DNA of 64,000 bases from Nitrosomonas sp. JL21 (GCF_009833095.1 NZ_QRCB01000027.1:1-64000); one strand, 5' to 3'; shown: positions 20,097 to 30,207, counted from the stretch's first letter. The notes: a model not told the origin generated them from the sequence alone. Translations and numbers: made by a program.

Positions 20097-20423
20097 ATGA
20101 ATCTCAAACTTACTGGCAATCATGTGGAAATTACCGAATCAATGCGTGAATATGTCATTTCAAAGATCAGTAAAATTACACGTCATTTTGACCATGTCAT
20201 TGATGTCAGCGTTATTTTATCGGTAGAAAAACTAAAACAAAAAGCTGAAGCCAATGTTCACGTAAGGGGAAAAGATATTTTTGTCGAGACCGACAGTGAA
20301 GATATGTATGCCTCCATTGACAGCCTGGTAGACAAACTGGACCGGCAAATACTCAAGCACAAGGAAAAGAATCTTGAACGCCGTAATCACGGCGCACTCA
20401 AAGATCAGGATTTCGAGCAATAA
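20097..20423 (+). CDS. hpf: Ribosome hibernation promoting factor, short form
   Basis: Binds the 30S decoding region and promotes 100S dimers in stationary phase. The 108 residues form the YfiA/HPF fold (NLKLTGNHVEITESMREYV, then ADVHVRGKDIFVETD-like strand and AIDSLVDKLDRQILKHKEK). It lacks the long C-terminal dimerisation domain. Position right after rpoN is conserved; AAAGGAAG precedes the ATG. Confidence 0.94.
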   Translation: MNLKLTGNHVEITESMREYVISKISKITRHFDHVIDVSVILSVEKLKQKAEANVHVRGKDIFVETDSEDMYASIDSLVDKLDRQILKHKEKNLERRNHGALKDQDFEQ

Positions 20424-20460
20424 GAAATCATACGCATACCATCGTGGCTTGGCAGCGCAT

Positions 20461-20487
20461 CGGCGATACGCCGTAAGATTTCTTTTT
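20461..20487 (+). terminator. Possible weak terminator or attenuator between hpf and ptsN
   Basis: CGGCG (20461-20465) and CGCCG (20469-20473) close a three-base loop, followed by a T-rich stretch to 20487. AAGAAATC at 20422-20429 can also pair with GATTTCTT at 20477-20484, which would sequester the T-rich part. It may tune ptsN expression relative to rpoN-hpf. Confidence 0.4.
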
Positions 20488-20513
20488 AGCATTTGATTGA
20501 GTCGATCTTTTTC

Positions 20514-20981
20514 ATGAATTTAATTTCGCAATTATTACCACCATCCAACGTCATCGTTGATCTGGATGTCGCCAGTAAGAAACGAGTGTTTGAGCAAGCC
20601 GGTTTGCTATTTGAAAATACCAATCAGATTGCTCGCAGCCAGGTATTTGATAGCTTGTTTGCCCGCGAGAAACTGGGATCTACCGGTCTGGGTCAGGGCG
20701 TGGCCATCCCTCATGGTCGAATCAAGGGTTTGCGCGAGGCGGTGGCGGCTTTGGTAACGATGAAGGAAGCCATCCCATTCGATGCGCCTGATGGCCAGCC
20801 GGTAAATATCGCGTGTATTTTGTTGGTGCCGGAGAAAGCGACCGACAAGCATCTGCAAATTTTAAGCGAACTGGCGCAGATGTTCAGTGACAAACAATTC
20901 CGCGATAACATCCTGCGCAGCAAGGATGCCACGGAAATCCACAAACTCATTGCTGATTGGGAACCGAATGTCACGAATTAG
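20514..20981 (+). CDS. ptsN: Nitrogen-PTS phosphocarrier EIIA-Ntr
   Basis: Regulatory EIIA protein of the nitrogen PTS. The 155 residues carry the phospho-accepting His67 in GQGVAIPHGRI. ATG 20514 gives the standard MNLISQLLPPSNVIVDLDV start; an upstream TTG 21 bases earlier has no support. Its 3' end overlaps hprK by 14 bases, so both are translationally coupled. EI-Ntr and NPr genes are not in the window. Confidence 0.95.
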   Translation: MNLISQLLPPSNVIVDLDVASKKRVFEQAGLLFENTNQIARSQVFDSLFAREKLGSTGLGQGVAIPHGRIKGLREAVAALVTMKEAIPFDAPDGQPVNIACILLVPEKATDKHLQILSELAQMFSDKQFRDNILRSKDATEIHKLIADWEPNVTN

Positions 20982-21921
20982 CATTGCGCAGCTATTTGAG
21001 GATAAGAAAGAAAAACTCGGTCTGAGTTGGATAGCGGGCCAAGAAGGCGGTGCCATCGAACTCAGCGATGATGAGATCGGCAAATCAGGGCAGGGGATGA
21101 TTGGCCATTTGAATTTCATTCACCCGGATTGGATACAAGTGTTGAGTAGTGATGAAATTCACTATCTCAATAAACTTGAACCTGCTTCGCTTGAAAAAAA
21201 ACTCAGCCAACTTACTCACAGTAATCTAGCGTGCTTGATTGTTGCCGATCATTCGGAAGTTCCTGACTCCATACTTCAGATGGCCAGCACCTCGAACATT
21301 CCCTTGTGGCGGTCGCCTCATCCCAGCCTGGAAATCATCTGGGTGATACGTACTTACCTGGGAAGCGTACTGGCTCCCTCGTGCAGTTTGCATGGCGTGC
21401 TTCTGGATGTGCTGGGCATGGGTGTGTTGATTACTGGCGAAAGCGGTGTGGGCAAGAGCGAACTGGCGCTGGAATTGATTAGCCGGGGTCATGGCTTGGT
21501 GGCGGATGATGTCGTCGAATTACGGCGCATTGCACCCGAGACACTGGAAGGCCGTTGTCCGCCGATGTTAAGGGATTATCTCGAAGTCCGGGGACTCGGC
21601 ATGCTGAATATCCGCACGATTTTTGGCGAGACGGCAGTGCGGCGGCATAAGAACATGAAATTGATCGTTCATCTGCAGAATAGCGGCGGCACCGATGCCA
21701 GTCAATTAGAACGATTGCCGCTTAGTAATCTGAATGAGAACATCATGAGTGTCGATATCCGCAAGGTGATCATTCCAGTGGCGGCGGGGCGGAATCTGGC
21801 CGTTCTGGTCGAAGCTGCAGTACGGAACTATGTGCTGCAATTAAGGGGTATCGATAGCACCAAGGATTTTATTGAGCGCCATGATCAAGCCATGGAAAAT
21901 GACTCAACCGACAAACACTAG
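20968..21921 (+). CDS. hprK: HPr kinase/phosphorylase
   Basis: Serine kinase/phosphorylase of HPr-type proteins. From ATG 20968 the protein is 317 residues: an N-terminal domain (about 1-130), then the P-loop kinase domain with GESGVGKS at 157-164, VADDVVELRR, and the signature EVRGLGMLNIRTIFGE near 215-230. An in-frame start 81 bases upstream would extend into ptsN with no family similarity. In many Betaproteobacteria rapZ and PTS genes follow; here ubiX does. Confidence 0.95.
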   Translation: MSRISIAQLFEDKKEKLGLSWIAGQEGGAIELSDDEIGKSGQGMIGHLNFIHPDWIQVLSSDEIHYLNKLEPASLEKKLSQLTHSNLACLIVADHSEVPDSILQMASTSNIPLWRSPHPSLEIIWVIRTYLGSVLAPSCSLHGVLLDVLGMGVLITGESGVGKSELALELISRGHGLVADDVVELRRIAPETLEGRCPPMLRDYLEVRGLGMLNIRTIFGETAVRRHKNMKLIVHLQNSGGTDASQLERLPLSNLNENIMSVDIRKVIIPVAAGRNLAVLVEAAVRNYVLQLRGIDSTKDFIERHDQAMENDSTDKH

Positions 21922-22040
21922 GAAAGCGCTGAACAAAATGCCAGTGGCAGTCAAGCGCAGTAGTTTTTCAGAGTTTTTCTAGTAATTCATTTTGAGGTTC
22001 GCCTTCGTCTCGACGAACAAAATTCCAGGGATTTGGGCAA

Positions 22041-22661
22041 ATGATGATGCAAAATCCGCAAATAATTACGCTGGCATTGACCGGTGCATCGGGAATGCCG
22101 TATGGAATTCGCCTGCTGGAACGCCTGCTGGCCGCCGATCGGCAAGTCTACCTGCTCTATTCCCAAGTGGCGCAGATCGTCGCGCAGCAGGAAATGGACA
22201 TGAGTCTGCCATCACGTCCGCAGGAAGCCGAGTTGTTTTTTAATCAGCTTTATAATCTGCCTGAAGGACAGCTACGGATTTTCGGACGAGAGGAATGGTT
22301 TGCGCCGGTCGCGTCCGGTTCCAATCCAGCGGATGCGATGGTGATTTGTCCATGCAGTATGGGAGCGCTGGCGGCAATTGCGGCAGGGATGAGCCAGAAA
22401 CTCATCGAGCGGGCGGCGGATGTGATGCTGAAGGAGAGTCGTCCGCTTATCATCGTGCCGCGCGAAACGCCTTTTTCAACCATACACCTGGAAAACATGC
22501 TCAAGCTTGCACGATGCGGGGTTACGATCTTGCCAGCCAATCCAGGTTTTTATCACCATCCGCAGACCATTCAGGATATGGTGGATTTCGTGGTGGCGCG
22601 CGTTCTTGACCATCTTGGCGTTGAACACGCCTTGATGCCACGATGGGGATCTGAGAGATAA
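22041..22661 (+). CDS. ubiX: Flavin prenyltransferase UbiX
   Basis: Makes prenylated FMN, the cofactor of the decarboxylase UbiD in ubiquinone synthesis. The 206-residue flavoprotein has ITLALTGASGMPYGIRLLERL at the N-terminus (FMN phosphate loop), VICPCSMGALAAIAAG in the middle, and the VPRETPFSTIHLENMLKL segment with PANPGFYHHPQ at the C-terminal part. Three ATG codons in a row make the exact start uncertain by two residues. No ubiD is nearby. Confidence 0.95.
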   Translation: MMMQNPQIITLALTGASGMPYGIRLLERLLAADRQVYLLYSQVAQIVAQQEMDMSLPSRPQEAELFFNQLYNLPEGQLRIFGREEWFAPVASGSNPADAMVICPCSMGALAAIAAGMSQKLIERAADVMLKESRPLIIVPRETPFSTIHLENMLKLARCGVTILPANPGFYHHPQTIQDMVDFVVARVLDHLGVEHALMPRWGSER

Positions 22662-22825
22662 TCGCGTTTTACATGAGTCTCTCAGCAAACGCTTATTCGA
22701 TCATTCCATGCCGAAGCCTGGCTCAACAGGTTCGTTTATTGGATGGGAATTGTGCTTTTCTGTTGATGACATCCTGCCCGATTGTTGTTCGTGACTTTTT
22801 TCGCATTTCCTCAGCGATTCATTCC

Positions 22826-23419
22826 TTATTCGGGGGATTTTGGCGCGGGATGTGGTGTTTTAAAAATACCGGCTTCGGTTACGATGTAATGCATTGCGAT
22901 ATCATGGGGTTGGGGGTGTACACTATCGAGCCGCTGCATCTCGAATGCAATGCCGATGGTCAGCGGTTGCGGATAATAGTCCGCCAACGTGCGATCAAAA
23001 TAGCCACTGCCATAGCCCAGCCGGTAACCCTGCCGATCAAACCCCACCATGGGTATGCATACTGCATCGAGTTTGACAATGTGGGTATCGATGGGTACTG
23101 GAATGCCATATGCGCCGTTTTTCATGGGCGTATCAGATGACCATTCGCGGAAGCATAATGGACTGTTTCTGTCGATGACCTCGGGGAGGGCAAACACGGT
23201 GTCTTGTTGTCTCAATTGTTCGGCGAACTGCCGCGGATCATATTCACCGCGGAAGGGCCAATAAATTCCCAGCGTCAATCCCTGTGATACTGGCAGAAGT
23301 TGCATGAGCAGGGCGGAGATGGCTGCACTCCACTGGCGATGAACGGCTGGTGAGATTGCTTCGCGGGCTAGGATCAAGCGTTGGCGCTGCTGTTTTTTCC
23401 ATTCCGACAAATTATCCAT
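22826..23419 (-). CDS. 5-formyltetrahydrofolate cyclo-ligase
   Basis: Converts 5-formyl-THF to 5,10-methenyl-THF using ATP. The 197-residue protein shows the family motifs: basic N-terminal helix KKQQRQRLILAREAI, LGIYWPFRGEYDPRQFA, and the C-terminal VGFDRQGYRLGYGSGYFDRTLA (ATP/metal site). Its ATG overlaps the 3' end of mutY by eight bases. The E. coli homologue is ygfA (fau), where it is linked to 6S RNA; no 6S RNA was recognised here. Confidence 0.93.
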   Translation of the reverse strand: MDNLSEWKKQQRQRLILAREAISPAVHRQWSAAISALLMQLLPVSQGLTLGIYWPFRGEYDPRQFAEQLRQQDTVFALPEVIDRNSPLCFREWSSDTPMKNGAYGIPVPIDTHIVKLDAVCIPMVGFDRQGYRLGYGSGYFDRTLADYYPQPLTIGIAFEMQRLDSVHPQPHDIAMHYIVTEAGIFKTPHPAPKSPE

Positions 23420-24476
23420 GGCTTACATCCGATAACACATTTTGCGTCAGCAATGTTCTGACCGGAGCAGGGATGGCTTGATCGAGCGCATCGATGGGGC
23501 TGATCCAGATGAACTGGTCGGTCTCGGCAGATGCATCGGTTATGACATGCAGCACCTGTGGATGAATACGGAGTTTAAAATGTGTGAACTGGTGATCGAG
23601 GATGGGAAGCGTGCGGGATGATTCGATGGCAAGTCCCCATTGACGCTGGCAAAAACTGAACACATCGCTGCCGGTTTCGATTTCAGGCAAGCACCATAAT
23701 GCACCCCAGATACCGCTGGGAGGTCTTTTCTGCAGCAATACCTTCTGCTGCTGCATGAGGATCAAAAAGATAACTTCTTTTTGAGGCAGGGGTTTGCGGG
23801 TTCTGGGAGTCGGAAGCTGAGCGATGGTGTTCTCGGCGTGCGCGATGCAGTCTCGCTTGAGCGGGCACAGGCCACACAGAGGATTGCGGCGCGTGCAGAC
23901 GATCGCACCTAGATCCATCAAAGCTTGCGTATAGGTTTCAATTTCACCCGCAAAATTATTGAGCGGTAACAGTTCTTCAGCTTTTTGCCATAATTGGTTC
24001 TGAATGACGGCATTGCCGGGATACCCGGAAATACCAAAATAACGTGCAAAAATCCGCTTGACGTTGCCATCGAGGATCGCTTCCCGTTTCCGAAATGCAA
24101 ACACGGCGATGGCGGCGGCTGTTGAACGGCCGATGCCGGGAAGCTGCTGGATCACTTCGCGCGTATCAGGAAATTGTCCTTGATAGTCCTGCACGAGAAT
24201 GCGCGCCGCCTGATGCAGATTGCGCGCGCGCGAGTAATAACCCAGACCGCTCCATAACGCCAGCACTGAATCCAGCGGGGCTTGAGCGAGATTGCGAATA
24301 GTGGGGAATTCCTGCAAGAATCGTTGGTAATAAGGAATCACCGTGGTGACCTGGGTTTGTTGCAACATGATTTCTGATAACCAGATCGTGTACGGATCGC
24401 GACTTTTTTGCCAAGGCAGGTGATGGCGACCGTGGTGTTCATGCCAATGGATTAATTGCTGTGCGACAGACGGCAT
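23412..24476 (-). CDS. mutY: A/G-specific adenine DNA glycosylase
   Basis: Removes adenine mispaired with 8-oxoguanine. The HhH-GPD domain contains LPGIGRSTAAAIAVFAF and the catalytic Asp in ILDGNVKRIFARYFG (near 140). The [4Fe-4S] cluster motif is C-x6-C-x2-C-x5-C (CTRRNPLCGLCPLKRDC). A NUDIX-like C-terminal domain (about 235-345) recognises 8-oxoG, with LLQKRPPSGIWGALWCLPE. The 354 residues are complete. Confidence 0.96.
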   Translation of the reverse strand: MPSVAQQLIHWHEHHGRHHLPWQKSRDPYTIWLSEIMLQQTQVTTVIPYYQRFLQEFPTIRNLAQAPLDSVLALWSGLGYYSRARNLHQAARILVQDYQGQFPDTREVIQQLPGIGRSTAAAIAVFAFRKREAILDGNVKRIFARYFGISGYPGNAVIQNQLWQKAEELLPLNNFAGEIETYTQALMDLGAIVCTRRNPLCGLCPLKRDCIAHAENTIAQLPTPRTRKPLPQKEVIFLILMQQQKVLLQKRPPSGIWGALWCLPEIETGSDVFSFCQRQWGLAIESSRTLPILDHQFTHFKLRIHPQVLHVITDASAETDQFIWISPIDALDQAIPAPVRTLLTQNVLSDVSHG

Positions 24477-24599
24477 CTTAGGGGTTGCACTGATGGTCAG
24501 GAGTGAATCGGACGTGATGAATCAATTGTTCAATGTCTTCATTCAGCGTTATATCGAAGAGCGATAAAAATGAAAAAAGAAGCAGAAGGATTGTGAGCG

Positions 24600-24854
24600 T
24601 CAATCGAACTTAACTTCGCTGAATTTGGCATTCGGATTGAGTACCTGCATTTTTGCCAGTTCAGTCAAGTCAATATGTTGACGTGTATCGCTATCGATCA
24701 CCAAACATTCGCTTTTTTCAACTGAAGTGACGATGTCGATCGCCTTGCCTTCTATGGTGTGGCCATTTTTTAAAGTCAGCCTGACTTGATAACCATACAT
24801 GCACGCAACTTCGACAAAATCGTGCAGTTCACATGAAATGATATCTTGAGTCAT
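24600..24854 (-). CDS. rof: Rho-binding antiterminator Rof (YaeO-like)
   Basis: Small Sm-like fold protein (84 aa) that binds transcription termination factor Rho and inhibits it. The sequence has the typical pattern: Cys-Glu-Leu-His-Asp-Phe near residue 8-13, EVACMYGYQVRLTLKNG, GKAIDIVTSVEKSECLVI and the C-terminal TELAKMQVLNP. GAGGAATTTCC precedes the ATG. It is monocistronic between mutY and the HDOD gene. Confidence 0.88.
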   Translation of the reverse strand: MTQDIISCELHDFVEVACMYGYQVRLTLKNGHTIEGKAIDIVTSVEKSECLVIDSDTRQHIDLTELAKMQVLNPNAKFSEVKFD

Positions 24855-24986
24855 GGAAATTCCTCGGGTGAAAAGTTACACGTTATACGATACCTCGGTC
24901 ACTGACAAGGCCGTGTGTGAGATTCAATGAGGCAGAACAGAGGAAGGGAAGGAGAAAATTCAGTGCAGCGGATCAAACAGCAGTGG

Positions 24987-25820
24987 TTAATCCTTTGGTT
25001 TATCCACGGCGCCAACGATGGTCATGACCTCGGTCGGCTGCAAATGCAGCAGTCTGGCAATATCGTCATAATCATCCGGCAAAGCGGCATCGTCCCATCC
25101 ATTGGCGGAATGCCGGGCCAAATTGACCGCGTAATTCACATTGCGCACCCGCTGTTGGTTCGAGCAGCTCGGATCCATGACCGTCATCAGCAACTGAGGC
25201 AATTTCCATTTAACTGCGAGTTCATACTGCAATTGATTCAATGAGAAACCGAATATGCTTTCTTGTGCTGCTGCGCTGCGTATGGTTTTGTCCTGTTTTT
25301 GCATATTCTTTATTTTCAGCATGTCATCGGGTGCAAAGCACCACATCAGTATTTCCGAAATGTCATGCAATAGCGCGGTGATGCGAATTTCTTCGAAATG
25401 CAGATCATGCAAACGAACCGCCCAATCAAATGCATAGGATGATGCTACATGGGCGCGATGAGTGGTTTTCAATAGATATACCAGGTTATTCATATGACCA
25501 CGGCCAAGAACTTCTTCGACCAGTGGTTTGGGCGATACCTTATTTAATGTCGTTTCCAATCCCAGCATCATGATCATTTGCTCGACTTCCACGACATCAT
25601 GTTCCTGACAGCGGTGTTTGTGCTGCTGGAGATAACGCAAGAGCTTCGCCGTCATGAGCGGATCGTTTTTTACCACATGGGCAAGACTGCGGGCATTCAA
25701 ATGCTTGTCATCCTGTTCCAGCAGGGTGATATTGCGTGCAGTTTGTCTGAGAACAGGAATTTCTGTTTTAGTCAGAAAACTGACCCACTCTGATAATTTG
25801 TTTTTAACGGGTAATCGCAT
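24987..25820 (-). CDS. HDOD domain protein
   Basis: Putative signalling protein of 277 residues dominated by an HDOD domain (about 10-215), an HD-GYP relative that lacks the metal-binding HD residues and is usually non-catalytic. Recognisable pieces are IPVLRQTARNITLL, VVKNDPLMTAKLLRYLQ and MLGLETTLNKV. I chose ATG 25820 because AGGAG lies seven bases before it; a longer in-frame start at 25862 lacks a site. HDOD proteins act in stress, motility or nucleotide-second-messenger pathways; no partner is nearby. Confidence 0.85.
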   Translation of the reverse strand: MRLPVKNKLSEWVSFLTKTEIPVLRQTARNITLLEQDDKHLNARSLAHVVKNDPLMTAKLLRYLQQHKHRCQEHDVVEVEQMIMMLGLETTLNKVSPKPLVEEVLGRGHMNNLVYLLKTTHRAHVASSYAFDWAVRLHDLHFEEIRITALLHDISEILMWCFAPDDMLKIKNMQKQDKTIRSAAAQESIFGFSLNQLQYELAVKWKLPQLLMTVMDPSCSNQQRVRNVNYAVNLARHSANGWDDAALPDDYDDIARLLHLQPTEVMTIVGAVDKPKD

Positions 25821-25994
25821 GGTTGACTCCTGAGCTGGAATATCATGTGCTTTAAACGACATGACATTATGCGATCTTTAGATAATATTCAACGATTAGG
25901 CTGTGTTGACAGCCTTATAGGAATGGCTAGGATAAATTTGACGAAGCGTCTATTGCATTGCACGCTGTCCAAACGCCAGAGTACTTCAGAATCC

Positions 25995-26843
25995 TCAGAA
26001 GAACAATCGCTCCAGTTCAATACCAGGATCTTCAGCACGCATGAAAGCTTCGCCGACAAGAAATGTGCTGACTTGATTGCTGCGCATGAGTGCAACATCC
26101 GCGGGGGAATGAATACCGCTCTCGGTAACGACAATTTTATTTGACGGAATCTTATCCAGTAATTCCAGAGTGGTTTGCAAAGAGGTGCTGAAGGTATGCA
26201 AATTACGGTTATTGATGCCGATCAGTGGCGTGGTCAATTGCAGGGCCAGTTCCAGCTCCACTGCATCATGGACTTCTACCAGAACGGACATGTTCAAAGC
26301 ATGGGCTAAAGATTCCAGTTTCTGCATATGCGCCAGGGAATCAGCAGGCGTATTGCGATGTTCCAATAAAAAGGCGCTGACGATCAATAAAATACAATCG
26401 GCATCCATGACACGGGCTTCCGCAACTTGGTAATCGTCCAGCATGAAATCCTTGCGCAATACCGGCAGTGAACAAGCGGAGCGTGCTTCCTGCAGATATT
26501 CCGCGCTTCCCATGAAAAACTGCCGGTCCGTCAACACGGATAGACAAGCAGCGCCATGCCGGGCGTAGGTTTTCGCTATCTCGGCAGGGGAAAATATCAA
26601 AGATTGTGTGTCGGTTTCCGAGGTACGGCCGCGCAATCGTCCTTTACTGGGGCTGGCTTGTTTGATTTCGGCAATGACCGCTGATTGTCCAGTGGCGATT
26701 TTATTGCGAATGGCGGCTACAAAATTGCGTGGACGGGAATTCATTCGCGCCTCATCGAGAAGAGAGGTATATGACGTTGCCGCTTTGGCTGCGTGAATTT
26801 CTTGCTTTTTTACTGCGAGAATTTTTTCTAAAATATCAGACAT
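25995..26843 (-). CDS. trpC: Indole-3-glycerol phosphate synthase
   Basis: Closes the indole ring in tryptophan synthesis. The TIM-barrel enzyme of 282 residues has the N-terminal [15 protein letters not shown] helix, catalytic Lys in [13 protein letters not shown] (about 60-72), [24 protein letters not shown] and [15 protein letters not shown] 26843 overlaps the end of trpD by eight bases; a 50-residue longer reading enters trpD and has no family similarity. Confidence 0.96.
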   Translation of the reverse strand: MSDILEKILAVKKQEIHAAKAATSYTSLLDEARMNSRPRNFVAAIRNKIATGQSAVIAEIKQASPSKGRLRGRTSETDTQSLIFSPAEIAKTYARHGAACLSVLTDRQFFMGSAEYLQEARSACSLPVLRKDFMLDDYQVAEARVMDADCILLIVSAFLLEHRNTPADSLAHMQKLESLAHALNMSVLVEVHDAVELELALQLTTPLIGINNRNLHTFSTSLQTTLELLDKIPSNKIVVTESGIHSPADVALMRSNQVSTFLVGEAFMRAEDPGIELERLFF

Positions 26844-27876
26844 TAGAAGATTCGATAGCGTTTTTCTGGGTAAATTCCACAAGCTGCTGAAGCTTGTGCA
26901 GCGCGGCGCCACTTTCAATGGCTTGACGCGCTGCGTCGACGCCATCGTCGAGAGTACGGGTGAGTCCGGCGGCGTAAATAGCGGCGCCGGCATTCAATAG
27001 CACGATGTCCCGCGCTGGGCCGGGTACGTTTTCCAGTACCGACATCAGCATTTTTTTTGCATGCTTGCTATCATTGACTTGAATGGCTTCGATAGCGGCT
27101 GTTTTCAAACCGAAGTCTTCCGGCTTGATGGTATAGGTGGTGACTCTGTCATTTTTCAATTCGCCGATATGTGTTTCGCCGGTTATCGAGATCTCATCCA
27201 AGCCATCTTTGCCATGTACGATCAGTACGTGCTGACTGCCCAGTTGCTGCAGAACATGAGCCAAAGTTTCCACCAGTTCCGCGCTGAATACGCCCAGTAC
27301 CTGCCGTTTGGCCTGCGCCGGATTGGTCAGCGGCCCAAGAATATTGAATAAGGTCTTGATGCCCAGCTCGCGCCGAACGGGTGCTGCATGTTTCATTGCG
27401 GCATGGTAATGAGGCGCAAACATGAAACCCACACCGATGTCCTGAATGCTTCGAGCAACTTGCTGAGGTGTCTGGTTCAAGTTAACGCCCAATGCTTCCA
27501 GCACATCGGCGCTCCCTGATTTGCTCGAAACGGATCTGCCGCCATGCTTGGCGACACGAGCGCCCGCAGCGGCCGCCACGAAGGCCGATGCGGTTGAGAT
27601 ATTGAAGGTGTGGGCGGCATCGCCTCCGGTGCCACAGGTGTCGACCAAATGTGCCTGTTCCGGAACCTCGACGCTAGTGGCCAGTTCCCGCATGACTCTG
27701 GCAGCAGCGGTAATTTCTTCGATAGTTTCATTTTTTACCCGCAACCCAATGATGATGCCGGCAATCAGAACGGGTGAAATCTCCCCCTGCATGATTTGCC
27801 GCATCAGCGATATCATCTCGTCATGTGCGAGGTGTTGATGAGCAATGATGCGATGCAGCGCTTGCTGGGGCGTCAT
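26836..27876 (-). CDS. trpD: Anthranilate phosphoribosyltransferase
   Basis: Transfers phosphoribose from PRPP to anthranilate. Motifs: the PRPP-binding [17 protein letters not shown] (about 80-96), [21 protein letters not shown] (about 108-128) and LGPLTNPA. It has 346 residues. It overlaps trpG by four bases at its start and trpC by eight at its end, so trpG-trpD-trpC form a tight operon read leftwards. trpE is not in the window. Confidence 0.97.
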   Translation of the reverse strand: MTPQQALHRIIAHQHLAHDEMISLMRQIMQGEISPVLIAGIIIGLRVKNETIEEITAAARVMRELATSVEVPEQAHLVDTCGTGGDAAHTFNISTASAFVAAAAGARVAKHGGRSVSSKSGSADVLEALGVNLNQTPQQVARSIQDIGVGFMFAPHYHAAMKHAAPVRRELGIKTLFNILGPLTNPAQAKRQVLGVFSAELVETLAHVLQQLGSQHVLIVHGKDGLDEISITGETHIGELKNDRVTTYTIKPEDFGLKTAAIEAIQVNDSKHAKKMLMSVLENVPGPARDIVLLNAGAAIYAAGLTRTLDDGVDAARQAIESGAALHKLQQLVEFTQKNAIESSNV

Positions 27877-28466
27877 TTGTTTACCTTGCTGGATTGTTTC
27901 ACGGCGCGATGAAGAAAATTTTCCAGCATTTGATGGCCATGTTCGCTCAAGATCGATTCGGGATGAAACTGGATGCCTTCGATCGCCAGCGTCTTATGCC
28001 GTATTCCCATGATTTCGCCGTCTTCGGTCCATGCCGTAACCTCGAGGCAATCGGGCAACGTCGAACGTTCCACTACCAGTGAATGATAACGAGTGGCGAT
28101 AAATGGATTGGGCAAGTTCTCGAAGACGCCGACATTATGATGAAAAATGGGTGAGGTTTTTCCATGCATGAGCTGCTTGGCATGGATAACCCGTCCGCCA
28201 AATGCCTGTCCAATGCTCTGGTGCCCCAAACAGACACCCAGCACCGGGATGTGCTGACTGAACTGATTGATCACTGCCAGCGATACTCCCGCTTCGTTAG
28301 GGGTGCAAGGCCCAGGGGAAATCACAATACGCGCAGGACTAAGCTGGGAAATTTTCTCTACGGTGATTTCGTCATTTCGATACACGACGACCTCTTCACC
28401 CAGCTCGGAAAAATATTGCACGAGGTTATAGGTAAAGGAGTCGTAGTTATCAATCATTAGTAACAT
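27873..28466 (-). CDS. trpG: Anthranilate synthase component II (glutamine amidotransferase)
   Basis: Supplies ammonia from glutamine to TrpE; may also serve PabB. The class I GATase has the nucleophile Cys in [15 protein letters not shown] (about residue 80) and the His/Glu of [12 protein letters not shown] (about 170). ATG 28466 gives the invariant [18 protein letters not shown] start and 197 residues; an upstream in-frame start adds unconserved sequence. Confidence 0.96.
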   Translation of the reverse strand: MLLMIDNYDSFTYNLVQYFSELGEEVVVYRNDEITVEKISQLSPARIVISPGPCTPNEAGVSLAVINQFSQHIPVLGVCLGHQSIGQAFGGRVIHAKQLMHGKTSPIFHHNVGVFENLPNPFIATRYHSLVVERSTLPDCLEVTAWTEDGEIMGIRHKTLAIEGIQFHPESILSEHGHQMLENFLHRAVKQSSKVNK

Positions 28467-28626
28467 ATGAATCAACGCTGTGTTTGTAGTGGCTATTATT
28501 CTGTGCTGCTGATGAAGACTCACAGCATGGACGAATCTTCCTGAACTGACTGAATAAAAATAGCCGAATTTTACCAGTTCAACGGGTGCGAGTGTTGATT
28601 CATCGCATGACTGCGGTTGCGGGCAT

Positions 28627-28655
28627 TTGATATTGCCCCGTTAATTCAGTAAAAT
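28627..28655 (+). promoter_or_regulatory. Sigma-70 promoter of the rpsF operon
   Basis: TTGATA (28627-28632) and TAAAAT (28650-28655) are separated by exactly 17 bases and lie about 60 bases before rpsF. This is the best-matched sigma-70 promoter in the window and is expected to drive rpsF-priB-rpsR-rplI. Confidence 0.7.
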
Positions 28656-28716
28656 AAGCGACTTTTCAAACCTTGCCTCATCAAAATCCTTGAGAGGCTT
28701 TACCCATAAGGAACCT

Positions 28717-29130
28717 ATGCGACATTACGAAATAGTTTTTATTGTTCATCCTGATCAGAGTGAACAAGTCCCTGCAATGATCGAACGCTATCGTGGCATC
28801 GTTACCGCAAAGAATGGCAAAATCCATCGCGTCGAAGATTGGGGGCGCCGCCAACTTGCTTATTTGATTCAGAAAGTCCACAAAGCGCATTATGTCCTGA
28901 TGAATATCGAATGTGACCAGGAAGCGTTGAATGATCTGGAACACGCGTTTAAATTCAGTGATGCGGTGCTCCGTCATCTGACCATCAGAACGAACGGCCC
29001 GGTTACGGAACCGTCGCCGATGATGCGTCAGGAAGAGCGAGCGAGCTCTACGGGTACGCAAAATCCCGATATAAGCGCGGATGATTCTGACTCGGATGAT
29101 ATCGCCGAAGAAGCGAGCGCTTCTGCATAA
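28717..29130 (+). CDS. rpsF: 30S ribosomal protein S6 (bS6)
   Basis: Binds the central domain of 16S rRNA together with S18. From ATG 28717 (AAGGA five bases before) the protein begins [18 protein letters not shown] and contains [17 protein letters not shown]-like residues 40-56. An acidic Ser/Asp/Glu tail follows residue 100, giving 137 residues; in some bacteria this tail is modified by RimK with glutamate. Confidence 0.97.
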   Translation: MRHYEIVFIVHPDQSEQVPAMIERYRGIVTAKNGKIHRVEDWGRRQLAYLIQKVHKAHYVLMNIECDQEALNDLEHAFKFSDAVLRHLTIRTNGPVTEPSPMMRQEERASSTGTQNPDISADDSDSDDIAEEASASA

Positions 29131-29141
29131 GCTAAGTAGCA

Positions 29142-29438
29142 TTGGATTGCAATCACACCATTATTTGTGGAAGAATCAATAAATTAGGTATCTTGCGATA
29201 TTCTCCGGCGGGTGTTGCCGTGATCGAATTTACCGTCGATCATTTATCTCGGCAAATTGAAGCCGGCGTGGCCCGGCAAATACGATGTGAAATTCATGCC
29301 GTCGCTCTCGGCCAGCTGGCAATGACGATTGCTGAATTCCAAATCGAGAGCAGACTTAAATTGACCGGTTTCCTCAATCGAAAGAGTCACAAGGATCATC
29401 AGCTCGTTTTGCATGCTCAGCAGGTTGCTCTTATATAA
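29142..29438 (+). CDS. priB: Primosomal replication protein N (PriB)
   Basis: OB-fold ssDNA-binding protein of the replication-restart primosome. The 98 residues contain [22 protein letters not shown] and a conserved strand pattern to the [14 protein letters not shown] end. The start is TTG 29142 with no strong ribosome site, perhaps coupled to rpsF translation 11 bases upstream. The rpsF-priB-rpsR-rplI order is classic. Confidence 0.93.
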   Translation: MDCNHTIICGRINKLGILRYSPAGVAVIEFTVDHLSRQIEAGVARQIRCEIHAVALGQLAMTIAEFQIESRLKLTGFLNRKSHKDHQLVLHAQQVALI

Positions 29439-29458
29439 ACAATACAATAGGAAATAAA

Positions 29459-29740
29459 ATGACACGATTTACACGGCGTAAAGACAGCAAGGATAAAGAA
29501 AGAGACAAAAAAGCCAATCGCCCCTTGTTCAAGCGTAAGAAGTTTTGCCGCTTTAGCGCGGAAGGAATCAAGCAGGTGGATTATAAGGACATTGAAATAT
29601 TGAAAGATTTCATCAGTGAGAATGGCAAGATCATTCCTGCGCGCATTACCGGCACTCGCGCCTTTTATCAACGCCAGCTCGGGACAGCCGTGGAAAGAGC
29701 GCGTTTTCTGGCGCTGTTGCCCTACACTGATCAGCATTAA
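29459..29740 (+). CDS. rpsR: 30S ribosomal protein S18 (bS18)
   Basis: Small basic protein pairing with S6. The 93 residues carry [18 protein letters not shown] and [15 protein letters not shown], the family core, after a basic N-terminal extension rich in Lys, Arg and Asp. An AGGAAAT ribosome site precedes the ATG, and rplI follows 11 bases downstream. Confidence 0.97.
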   Translation: MTRFTRRKDSKDKERDKKANRPLFKRKKFCRFSAEGIKQVDYKDIEILKDFISENGKIIPARITGTRAFYQRQLGTAVERARFLALLPYTDQH

Positions 29741-29751
29741 GGAGTCATGAC

Positions 29752-30207
29752 ATGCAAATTATTTTGATGGAAAAGATTGCCAATCTTGGGCAATTAGGGG
29801 ATATCGTCAATGTGAAGAGTGGCTTCGCACGCAATTATCTGATCCCGCAGGGAAAGGCCAAACGTGCCACGGAACAGGCGATTGCAGAATTTCAGACCAA
29901 ACGGGCTGAACTTGAGAAAATTCAAGCAGCGTCGGTAGCTGCTGCGCAGGCGATTGCTGACAAATTGGATGGATTATTGGTGCAGATAACCCAGAAAACC
30001 GGCAATGATGGCAAATTATTCGGCTCGGTCAACAATGCAAATATTGCCGAGGCGCTCGCCGCGCAGGGTTTCGCTATCGAACGCGCGATGATACGTATGC
30101 CGCATGGCCAACTAAAACAAGTAGGAGATTATCCGCTGACCATTTCGCTGCACAGCGACGTGACGGCGACCATCACTGTATCCGTGCTGGGCGAAGCCAT
30201 GCTGTAG
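29752..30207 (+). CDS. rplI: 50S ribosomal protein L9 (bL9)
   Basis: Extended two-domain ribosomal protein that stabilises the L1 stalk region. The N-terminal domain [19 protein letters not shown] with [15 protein letters not shown], the long connecting helix, and the C-terminal domain with [10 protein letters not shown] are all present in 151 residues. An intrinsic terminator follows. Confidence 0.97.
   Translation: MQIILMEKIANLGQLGDIVNVKSGFARNYLIPQGKAKRATEQAIAEFQTKRAELEKIQAASVAAAQAIADKLDGLLVQITQKTGNDGKLFGSVNNANIAEALAAQGFAIERAMIRMPHGQLKQVGDYPLTISLHSDVTATITVSVLGEAML

Noticed and set aside
20887-20967. 27-residue N-terminal extension of HprK
   Set aside because: It overlaps ptsN deeply and lacks similarity; ATG 20968 gives the family N-terminus.
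22662-22825. Possible small gene between ubiX and the cyclo-ligase gene
   Set aside because: The open frame here continues antisense into the cyclo-ligase gene and has no ribosome site; the interval is best seen as a convergent spacer.
25995-26993. 332-residue version of TrpC
   Set aside because: The first 50 residues run through trpD coding sequence in another frame and do not resemble TrpC; ATG 26843 matches the family start.
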